A stretch of 21,270 nt of DNA, taken from assembly GCA_002448395.1 (NCBI GenBank), contig DJXS01000122.1, positions 1 through 21,270 on the forward strand, in the 5' to 3' direction. The DNA is from Lachnospiraceae bacterium UBA6998 (GTDB lineage Bacteria > Bacillota > Clostridia > Lachnospirales > Lachnospiraceae). The translations under genes were made by a program, and so were the position numbers. The notes beneath the pieces were generated by a model. The model saw only the letters and a list, made by a program, of their open reading frames with translations. It was not told the origin of the DNA and did not search any database. Positions 15,231 through 20,461 of this stretch are shown here, piece by piece. Every line of letters starts with the position of its first letter. The stretch's first letter is position 1.

Positions 15231-15869
15231 TCAATACTCCATCAAATCTTCCATCGTACAACGCAGTGCCCTTGCCAGCATCCAGATCGTCTTCGTCTGC
15301 GCTTTCCCAAGATCCTTCTGCCGCTGCTCGTAGTGCTGGATCATTCTGACTGATACGCCGCTTTCCCGCGCAAGTTCAGCCTGGCTGAGCCCCAGGCGCT
15401 CCCGATACATCCGCAGCCGTGTCGACATCTCCTTCCGCCTCCTGACTGCGTCCGCTGCATCCGCGAACTTCACAGGATCCATTTCGTGATATGGGGAATA
15501 CATATCACGCACCTGCTCAGGCGTCAGGAATTCGCTGATCCTCCTGAAACTCTGCCCTGAGTACCACTGATACCATGCCAAAATCCAGCCGGTCCAATAC
15601 GTCGGACTTTTGTCGAGACAAAATGTCGGCTTCACCTGCGGCCATTCCCCTGTGAGCCGCCAGACAACTTCCCATGCGGCCTCCACCCCAGACATTCCGA
15701 CAAGAAACCGGAAGTCTCCTTTCCCGAACAGGTCGGCGACGCCTGAGATCAGAAACATGTCCCAGAATTCATTCAGTTCAATATGCATATCCTCTTCCGC
15801 GTAGCGCAGCATTTGTGCGAGAGAGGTCTGCGCTTTGGCGGTGTAAATCTCGTCGTAAGAGTGAAGCAT
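15231..15869 (-). CDS. XRE-type HTH protein, probable antitoxin partner of DUF3990
   Basis: A 212-aa protein with an unusual order: the helix-turn-helix domain is C-terminal (about 151-210, with LGLSQAELARESGVSVRMIQHYEQ spanning 159-182), behind a 140-residue N-terminal domain. That domain contains FWDMFLISGVADLFGKGD and YWTGWILAWYQWYSGQ, a pattern I recognise from clostridial HTH proteins encoded beside DUF3990 genes. GGAGGG lies 7 bases before the ATG. It follows the DUF3990 gene by 17 bases, so both share one mRNA. The N-terminal domain is the likely toxin-binding part and the HTH the autorepressor, but both roles are inferred. No terminator is visible after it. Confidence 0.82.
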   Translation of the reverse strand: MLHSYDEIYTAKAQTSLAQMLRYAEEDMHIELNEFWDMFLISGVADLFGKGDFRFLVGMSGVEAAWEVVWRLTGEWPQVKPTFCLDKSPTYWTGWILAWYQWYSGQSFRRISEFLTPEQVRDMYSPYHEMDPVKFADAADAVRRRKEMSTRLRMYRERLGLSQAELARESGVSVRMIQHYEQRQKDLGKAQTKTIWMLARALRCTMEDLMEY

Positions 15870-15886
15870 CGATAGCCCTCCGAAAT

Positions 15887-16573
15887 CTATATTCTGACGC
15901 GCATAAGGCGCGGATCATCCGGTCTGATCTCCTCGTCCAAAATAGCGGCCGCATACAGTTCTCCTCTTCGAAACCGCATCCTGTCGGACTGAAGATATTC
16001 TGTACGCGCCCGTCTGTCGCGCTCGGTCTTCCTGTGGAGCCAGTCGCTTCGAAGCGCCTCCTCACAACCGACATAATGAATTGCCGAAAAAGCAGCCGGA
16101 CTAATGAGCACAACCTGTTCTCCGAGTTCTCCCAGGTACATGGCCCTGCACAGCTGCTGATATGAGATCGCGCCGCTCAGGAAGTCCTGCGCAAAGGAAA
16201 AATAACTGTCATCCGCCCGATAGCCGACGATCAGATCATAGTTCGTTGTATCAACGCTAATATTTTCCCGAAGGTATCGGGAGAATTCCGCAGCAAGCGG
16301 TGTATCTATGTTAAAAGTCCGGTTCTGAATCAGTACAGTGAGCCATGTGAGAATAGAATGATCACGATTCAGATTCAGAGTCTTCAGCCCTTCCAATTCC
16401 AGTTCGTAGCAGTTCGCATAGCCGTCGTGTTCCTCTGACACCGCCCACTCTTTCGCCATCTCGCAGCTCTCCGTGCAGTAAAACCCGTAACCGTAATCGT
16501 TGTGCGGTTTGCCTCCGTGGAACTGCGGAGTACTTATGATGTGATCTGAGCCATGATATAATGTTTTCTTCAT
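15887..16573 (-). CDS. DUF3990 protein, predicted ADP-ribosyltransferase-fold toxin
   Basis: A 228-aa protein with the DUF3990 layout, predicted in the literature to have an ADP-ribosyltransferase fold. LYHGSDHI (H7) forms the first strand, DYGYGFYCTES (26-36) with AKEWA is the NAD-binding-type segment, YDLIVGYRADD (112-122) is the mid-domain strand, and GEQVVLIS (151-158, Q153) is the expected position of the third catalytic residue. The frame is open to an ATG at 16591, but the ATG at 16573 has GGAG 7 bases before it and begins MKKTLYHGS as family members do. It lies directly upstream of an XRE-type gene, in toxin-first order, behind a promoter with a palindromic operator. Cellular target unknown. 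A phage-defence or persistence role is inference. Confidence 0.8.
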   Translation of the reverse strand: MKKTLYHGSDHIISTPQFHGGKPHNDYGYGFYCTESCEMAKEWAVSEEHDGYANCYELELEGLKTLNLNRDHSILTWLTVLIQNRTFNIDTPLAAEFSRYLRENISVDTTNYDLIVGYRADDSYFSFAQDFLSGAISYQQLCRAMYLGELGEQVVLISPAAFSAIHYVGCEEALRSDWLHRKTERDRRARTEYLQSDRMRFRRGELYAAAILDEEIRPDDPRLMRVRI

Positions 16574-16621
16574 CGGCAGTCTCCATGACATATAGTGCAG
16601 AGCGTATTATACTCTCTCATA

Positions 16622-16650
16622 ATTATACACCTGTGGGTGTATATTCGCAA
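16622..16650 (-). promoter_or_regulatory. promoter with embedded palindromic operator for the DUF3990/XRE pair
   Basis: On the minus strand TTGCGA (16645-16650) and a perfect TATAAT (16622-16627) are spaced exactly 17 bases apart. The spacer and -10 contain a perfect 8-bp inverted repeat, TATACACC (16624-16631) and GGTGTATA (16636-16643), with a 4-base centre. A repressor bound there would cover the core promoter. A second TATAAT lies at 16606-16611 without a matching -35. Confidence 0.7.
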
Positions 16651-16722
16651 TTTTAAAAATCATCTTGTTTTGCATGGATTCTCAGCCGTTACTGCGTAAT
16701 AAATAATAGTTAAAAAACAAAC

Positions 16723-16764
16723 GATTAATCACACCTGATTAATCATACCTGATAAATAAAGGAG
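16723..16764 (+). repeat. tandem 14-bp repeats before the TlpA-like gene
   Basis: GATTAATCACACCT (16723-16736) is followed at once by GATTAATCATACCT (16737-16750) and a degenerate third unit starting GATAAATAAAGG that merges with the SD site. Each full unit begins with the palindrome GATTAATC. The position directly before the SD suggests a regulator or RNA-binding site, or simple slippage. Confidence 0.6.
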
Positions 16765-16772
16765 TTAAGATC

Positions 16773-17621
16773 ATGGAACAGGAAAAGAAAAAAGGCGGAG
16801 CCGGACGTGTAGTATTAATTATCTTTGGCGTTCTCGCGGCATTGGGAGTCGCAGGATATCTCGGACTTAGAGCATTGGTTAAGGAGCAGATGAGTAAGGT
16901 CAATGACATCAATCTGTCTGTGGCAAAAGGGCAGGAAGCACCTGATTTCGCGCTCCCTCTGACAGACGGATCGGAAGCAAAGCTCTCCGAACTGCTTAAA
17001 GATAAAGAAGTTGTCGTGCTCAATATTTTCGCTTCCTGGTGCGGTCCCTGTGAAAAGGAATTCCCGGATATGGAAAAGACATATCAGAAATACAAGGACA
17101 AGATGGAGATCGTCGCCGTGTCCGGAGACCTGGTACTGGATGAAATGGAAGATATGGTCAAATACAAAGAGGAACACAATCTTTCCTTCCCCATCGGAAT
17201 GAAGAATGAATCGATCGATTCTCTCAAGATCGGCGGTTTCCCCACCACTTATATCATCGACCGCAATGGCAGGATCGTCTTCAGCCAGTCCGGCGCATTC
17301 CTGCACGAAGGAGATTTTGAGAAGGTCGTCACCTCATTAATGGGAGACGATTATGAAGGAAAACAGGTCGCTCTTTACAATTTCTATGTCACGAATAAAG
17401 ACAAAGACCGCGTTTCCGGCATTGAGATCCGTCTGTATAACGATACAGTTGACGAGACGATCACAACCGGTGAAGACGGCATAGCTTCTTACTTCACACA
17501 GGATGCTCAGGATCTCAAGATCGAGATCTTGAACCTTCCTGACGGATACACCAGCAATGCGGACAGCATCACTCTCGGCATAGAGTCCGGAACCAAAATG
17601 ATAACCCTTGAGAAGAAGTAA
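16773..17621 (+). CDS. membrane-anchored TlpA/ResA-like thioredoxin with C-terminal beta domain
   Basis: Extracytoplasmic thiol-disulfide protein, 282 aa. After a basic start (MEQEKKKGG) one transmembrane anchor spans about 12-35. The TlpA-like domain (about 52-190) opens with APDFALPLTDG, has the active site WCGPC (C90, C93) and the cis-Pro P157 in GGFPTTYIID. Residues 195-282 form an extra domain with the pattern IEIRLYNDTVDETITT-GEDGIASYF and NLPDGYT, resembling a CnaB/prealbumin-type beta-sandwich. AAAGGAG lies 8 bases before the ATG. No cytochrome biogenesis or CcdA gene is nearby, so the redox partner is unknown. The gene is followed by a large hairpin repeat rather than a standard terminator. 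Confidence 0.88.
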   Translation: MEQEKKKGGAGRVVLIIFGVLAALGVAGYLGLRALVKEQMSKVNDINLSVAKGQEAPDFALPLTDGSEAKLSELLKDKEVVVLNIFASWCGPCEKEFPDMEKTYQKYKDKMEIVAVSGDLVLDEMEDMVKYKEEHNLSFPIGMKNESIDSLKIGGFPTTYIIDRNGRIVFSQSGAFLHEGDFEKVVTSLMGDDYEGKQVALYNFYVTNKDKDRVSGIEIRLYNDTVDETITTGEDGIASYFTQDAQDLKIEILNLPDGYTSNADSITLGIESGTKMITLEKK

Positions 17622-17671
17622 ATACATTACCGTTGGAGCGTGTTATAATTAACGTAAATCCGTGAAACACA

Positions 17672-17723
17672 CGACCTCTGGGGTAGTTTGTCCCCACTTG
17701 GGGACAAACTACCCCAGAGGTCG
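17672..17723. repeat. perfect 24-bp hairpin repeat, copy 1
   Basis: A 24-bp arm (17672-17695, beginning CGACCTCTGGGGTAGTTTG) is exactly complementary to 17700-17723 around the 4-base loop ACTT. No U-tract follows on either strand. It lies between the TlpA-like gene and the first Cys-cluster gene, ending 13 bases before the AAAGGAG site of the latter, so it would fold in that mRNA leader. The same core recurs at 18229-18335 and 19208-19229. Confidence 0.9.
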
Positions 17724-17749
17724 CTTAATCAAGAAAGGAGATATCAAAA

Positions 17750-17968
17750 ATGCGCTCCATATTGATCAAAGATACCACAAGGGAAGAAAGGATCCGGATT
17801 GTCCACCAGGCGCTATGGGGTGCCTGCGGAATTGATTGTGAATTCTGTTCCGGGTGCGATAATCGCGGCGGCGGCAGGACAGAAAGCATTTATCAGCCGT
17901 ATATAGACGGCATAAAGGAAATCCGGGAAATCAACGAAGAGTTCCGCGCGCCGTTTGTTCGCGGATAA
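17750..17968 (+). CDS. small Cys-cluster protein, first of a tandem pair
   Basis: A 72-aa protein of a clostridial small-protein family without assigned function. Some databases call relatives 'purine biosynthesis protein PurH', which the sequence does not support. It has an N-terminal charged helix (DTTREERIRIVHQAL), a cluster C26-x3-C30-x2-C33-x2-C36 (ACGIDCEFCSGC) and a C-terminal segment YQPYIDGIKEIREINEEFR. The Cys spacing fits a metal or Fe-S site. AAGGAG lies 9 bases before the ATG. It is followed 40 bases later by a shorter paralogue with the same Cys spacing. Hairpin repeats lie on both sides of the pair. No membrane segment is present. Confidence 0.8.
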   Translation: MRSILIKDTTREERIRIVHQALWGACGIDCEFCSGCDNRGGGRTESIYQPYIDGIKEIREINEEFRAPFVRG

Positions 17969-18008
17969 CAAAGAAGCTGCGGCAGGGGCTGCTGCAAAAG
18001 GAGTTACA

Positions 18009-18212
18009 ATGTTAATCGCACCTGATATAGCAACTTCAACGGCCGATGAACGCAGAGCATTCATCAAGGCAAAGTATCCTTGCATAGCTGACTGCGACAT
18101 GTGCGGTCTGTGCAAAGTCTTTCGCGGCAAGAATGCCGAGCAGGCTTACGACGACTACATCACAGGGAAGCGCTCCTTTATGGACGTTTCAGCGGATTAC
18201 AGGCGAACCTGA
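18009..18212 (+). CDS. small Cys-cluster protein, second of a tandem pair
   Basis: A 67-aa protein from the ATG at 18009, which has AAAGGAG 7 bases before it. The open frame extends to a TTG at 17955 inside the preceding gene, but that start has no SD. The cluster C25-x3-C29-x2-C32-x2-C35 (PCIADCDMCGLC) has exactly the spacing of the upstream protein. STADERRAFIKAKYP and YDDYITGKRSFMDVSADYR also align with its neighbour's DTTREERIRIV and YQPYIDG...NEEFR. The two are therefore probably diverged duplicates that may work together as a metal-binding pair. Function is unknown. The family is one I recognise from Clostridia only as hypothetical. Confidence 0.8.
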   Translation: MLIAPDIATSTADERRAFIKAKYPCIADCDMCGLCKVFRGKNAEQAYDDYITGKRSFMDVSADYRRT

Positions 18213-18219
18213 AAGAATT

Positions 18220-18335
18220 GTGAAAAATGACCTCTGGGGTGGTTTGTCCCAGGCGGTGAAAAAATGACCTCTGGGGTAGTTTGTCCACACTTGTGGACAA
18301 ACTACCCCAGAGGTCTCCATCACTCCCCAGAGGTC
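18220..18335. repeat. hairpin repeat cluster, copy 2 with flanking half units
   Basis: A half unit GACCTCTGGGGTGGTTTGTC (start 18229) is followed by a complete hairpin: a 23-bp arm at 18266-18288, loop ACTT (18289-18292), and its exact complement at 18293-18315. A reverse half unit CCCCAGAGGTC lies at 18325-18335. The first two units both follow GTGAAAAA(A)T, so about 30 bases are directly duplicated. Compared with copy 1 the arm reads TCCAC/GTGGA instead of TCCCC/GGGGA, a compensated change. The cluster fills the convergent gap between the second Cys-cluster gene and the EF-hand gene. Confidence 0.9.
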
Positions 18336-18356
18336 GAGGCCGACCCGGCGGCTGCA

Positions 18357-19172
18357 TTATTTCTTCCAGCGGCTCTGCTCGTCCTCAAGGAAGTAACTCT
18401 CACCGTCTAAAATGAACAGGTCGTCGTACATTCTCGAATACTGGTACAGATGCGCAGGCGTCTCAATGAACACTTCGTACTCGCCGCCCTCGTAAGTGAT
18501 GGACAAGCGTTCAACCGTTGTCCATCCGCGCAGGTCCACAAGATCTCCGAAAGATTCCTGCAGAAAAGCATCATGCGCCTCTCCGGCCATTTGATAGAAT
18601 GCTCCCAGATAGTTATATTTTGACCTGTCATCGAAACTGTCAAAATATTCATCCGCCTGAAGCGTCACCTCATAATCAAGATTCACTCTGTAAAACTGAT
18701 ATTTCTGTCCGCTTCCCGGTGATTTAGTAAGTTCCGGCAGTCCTTTTGCAGTATAGGTTCCGTCAAGCCCTATCCCCCGCTCCGTGCAAAGCTTCGGAAG
18801 CTCTTCCGGGACCAGCTTCTCATACTCTTCCAGCCTGCTCTCCACTTTCCGGACTTCAGTATTCGCGTCCATGTCGCGCTTAATTCCCGTAAATGCAAAA
18901 TACAGAAGTAATACGCCGGCAGCCGCCAATATCATCTTCAGAAAGATCCATACTGCGGGATCGATCTCCACTTTTTCTTTCTGAGTGACTATTCTTTGCG
19001 GCGGATTGCCTGAGCCGGCTCTGTTTCTGCGCGATGGCCGAGCCGTCCCATTGTGCTTTGCGGAATTGTCCCTGCTGAGTTCATCGTAGAACTCCATCTT
19101 GACAGACCATTCCAGGGCATCCAGTTTCCCGTCATGATTAAAGTCAAAAAAGTCGTCGTGTGATCCTGACAT
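18357..19172 (-). CDS. EF-hand plus transmembrane protein of unknown function
   Basis: A 271-aa protein not assigned to a named family. It starts with a textbook 12-residue EF-hand loop (DFNHDGKLDALE, residues 10-21, ligands D10, N12, D14, D18, E21). A basic, disordered linker (37-65) follows, then one transmembrane helix (about 73-95), a short coiled-coil-like helix (100-125) and a C-terminal domain of about 140 residues with many Tyr and Asp. With no signal peptide, the EF-hand most likely faces the cytosol. SD-like GGAAGGG lies before the ATG. It starts 12 bases after the histidine-phosphatase stop, so the two form an operon. Calcium binding is inferred from the loop only. Confidence 0.78.
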   Translation of the reverse strand: MSGSHDDFFDFNHDGKLDALEWSVKMEFYDELSRDNSAKHNGTARPSRRNRAGSGNPPQRIVTQKEKVEIDPAVWIFLKMILAAAGVLLLYFAFTGIKRDMDANTEVRKVESRLEEYEKLVPEELPKLCTERGIGLDGTYTAKGLPELTKSPGSGQKYQFYRVNLDYEVTLQADEYFDSFDDRSKYNYLGAFYQMAGEAHDAFLQESFGDLVDLRGWTTVERLSITYEGGEYEVFIETPAHLYQYSRMYDDLFILDGESYFLEDEQSRWKK

Positions 19173-19184
19173 AGCTGCCCTTCC

Positions 19185-19763
19185 TTAATTGATTGAACGG
19201 ATTGAACGACCTCTGGGGTCATTTGCACCTTTCCGGCAGACCACCGCCTCGCCGTTGGAATAGTGCAGGCGCTTGTGATCGGCCTTAAATCCCAGCTTTT
19301 CCATCTCCTGTAAAAGAAAGATCATAAAGAAACCATGGCAGAAAACAGCGCAGTCCTCATTCTTTTGGCTCAGATACTGCGCAGCTTTCTTCGCGCGAAG
19401 TCTTGTCTGCGCCCGAGTTTCAGGCTGGCGGGGCACATTGAAAAACCACTGAATCCTGCTGACTGCCGACCAGAAAAACATAGGCAGTTTCAAGCCGGTA
19501 TCAAATCCCGACCTCTCCGGCACTTCGTTGATCAGCGCCGTCGATTCGAATTCTCTGTCCGCAAACACCTGCCTGGCGGTCACCGTCGTTCTCGGAAGCG
19601 CGCTGACATAGATCCTCTCAAATTCTGTCTCAGGCAGCCTCACCGTCACCGGCAGAACGCCGGCAGTATCATAATCGGCGCACCCCTTGTCATATCCGGC
19701 GGAAGACATCATGAGTTTCCATTTCATATTTACTTTCGCATGTCTGATCACTGCCACGATCAT
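19185..19763 (-). CDS. histidine phosphatase (phosphoglycerate-mutase-like) superfamily protein
   Basis: A 192-aa cytosolic protein with the branch-2-type histidine phosphatase pattern: IRHAKV with H8 as phospho-acceptor (RHA rather than the common RHG), R58 in SALPRTT, E80 in NEVPE, and H143 in FCHGFFM. Target substrate is unknown. A phosphatase role is more likely than a glycolytic mutase because the length and motifs match small phosphatases. SD-like AAAGGGG lies about 10 bases before the ATG. The last 14 residues, from G179, are encoded by a half copy of the GACCTCTGGGG hairpin repeat plus a tandem 9-bp repeat, so the native C-terminus may have been replaced. The EF-hand gene follows 12 bases later. 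Confidence 0.85.
   Translation of the reverse strand: MIVAVIRHAKVNMKWKLMMSSAGYDKGCADYDTAGVLPVTVRLPETEFERIYVSALPRTTVTARQVFADREFESTALINEVPERSGFDTGLKLPMFFWSAVSRIQWFFNVPRQPETRAQTRLRAKKAAQYLSQKNEDCAVFCHGFFMIFLLQEMEKLGFKADHKRLHYSNGEAVVCRKGANDPRGRSIRSIN
19191..19229. repeat. half hairpin repeat inside the phosphatase 3' end, with 9-bp tandem duplication
   Basis: GACCTCTGGGGTCATTTGC begins at 19208 and carries the core of the hairpin repeats, read in reverse by the phosphatase frame. Directly beside it GATTGAACG occurs twice in tandem (19191-19199, 19200-19208). No complementary arm is present nearby, so this copy is a decayed or never-completed half. Confidence 0.75.
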
Positions 19764-19793
19764 TATTTTGTTACCCCTTTGCGAAAACTACTC

Positions 19794-19821
19794 TTGATTA
19801 CCGGCTTAAGACTATTATACA
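19794..19821 (+). promoter_or_regulatory. candidate promoter for the EamA-like gene
   Basis: TTGATT (19794-19799) and TATACA (19816-19821) are spaced 16 bases apart, about 20 bases before the ATG at 19842. Matches are 4/6 each, and the implied leader is very short but still covers the SD site. It overlaps the region upstream of the divergent phosphatase gene. Confidence 0.35.
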
Positions 19822-19841
19822 GTATTGCAGGAGGTGTCCGT

Positions 19842-20267
19842 ATGTTTTCTTATATCTGGCCGATTGCCCTTGTAGTATTATCCAATGTCGTTTATCAGAT
19901 TTGCGCAAAATCTACCCCGCGCGATATTGACCCCCTCGCCTCTCTGACCGTCACCTACGCGGTCGGAGCCATAGCTTCCGCGATCCTTTATTATGTTACG
20001 AATAAAGGCGGGCATCTGCTGCGCGAATACTCCCATCTGAACTGGTCGCCCTTCGTGCTCGGCATCGTGATCGTCGGTCTCGAGGTCGGGTTCATCTACG
20101 CATACAAAGCGGGTTGGCAAGTGAGCGTGGCCTCCATCGTGCAGAGCTCATTCCTCGCCGTCGCGCTTCTGCTCGTCGGATTCTTTCTGTACCACGAGGC
20201 GCTTACCGCCAGCAAAGCAGCAGGTATCCTGATCTGTATGATCGGCCTGTATTTCATCAATCGCTAA
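19842..20267 (+). CDS. EamA-like/SMR-size small membrane transporter
   Basis: A 141-aa integral membrane protein with four predicted helices (about 1-21, 33-52, 70-90 and 97-119 continuing to 125-140). This is the size and layout of one EamA half or a small multidrug resistance protein. Landmarks are NVVYQICAKSTP in helix 1, GLEVGFIYAYKAGW near 79-92, and the C-terminal ALLLVGFFLYHEALTASKAAGILICMIGLYFI region, typical of EamA/DMT repeats. It would act as a dimer exporting or importing a small solute that cannot be named. The open frame extends upstream to 19335, but that part overlaps the phosphatase gene. AGGAGG lies 7 bases before this ATG. A terminator follows directly. Confidence 0.9.
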   Translation: MFSYIWPIALVVLSNVVYQICAKSTPRDIDPLASLTVTYAVGAIASAILYYVTNKGGHLLREYSHLNWSPFVLGIVIVGLEVGFIYAYKAGWQVSVASIVQSSFLAVALLLVGFFLYHEALTASKAAGILICMIGLYFINR

Positions 20268-20281
20268 TATTAACATGTCAA

Positions 20282-20328
20282 AAAACAGCTGGCGGACGCA
20301 CTGTCTGTCAGCTGTTTTCTTCTCTTTC
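20282..20328 (+). terminator. rho-independent terminator after the EamA-like gene
   Basis: AAAACAGCTG (20282-20291) and CAGCTGTTTT (20309-20318) form a perfect 10-bp stem, with GGAC/GTCT able to extend it inside the loop, followed by the pyrimidine-rich CTTCTCTTTCC. It lies 14 bases after the stop codon. Confidence 0.88.
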
Positions 20329-20461
20329 CATAATGCCATTGCGCCAGTCCACATAACTACATGTCAATAATCTACCGAATGCAATACGATTAATTAAGAT
20401 ACTCAATACTAAGGAGTTCAGTACACCTCTCCATACAGAGCGCTCAGGAAGGGAGATTATC

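Noticed and set aside
17672..17723. Hairpin copy 1 as a simple intrinsic terminator of the TlpA-like gene
   Set aside because: The arms are far longer than usual, no U-tract follows, and the same element also occurs in multi-unit and half forms.
17672..18335. A CRISPR array
   Set aside because: The repeats are inverted hairpins with irregular spacing and genes between them, not direct repeats with regular unique spacers, and no cas gene is present.
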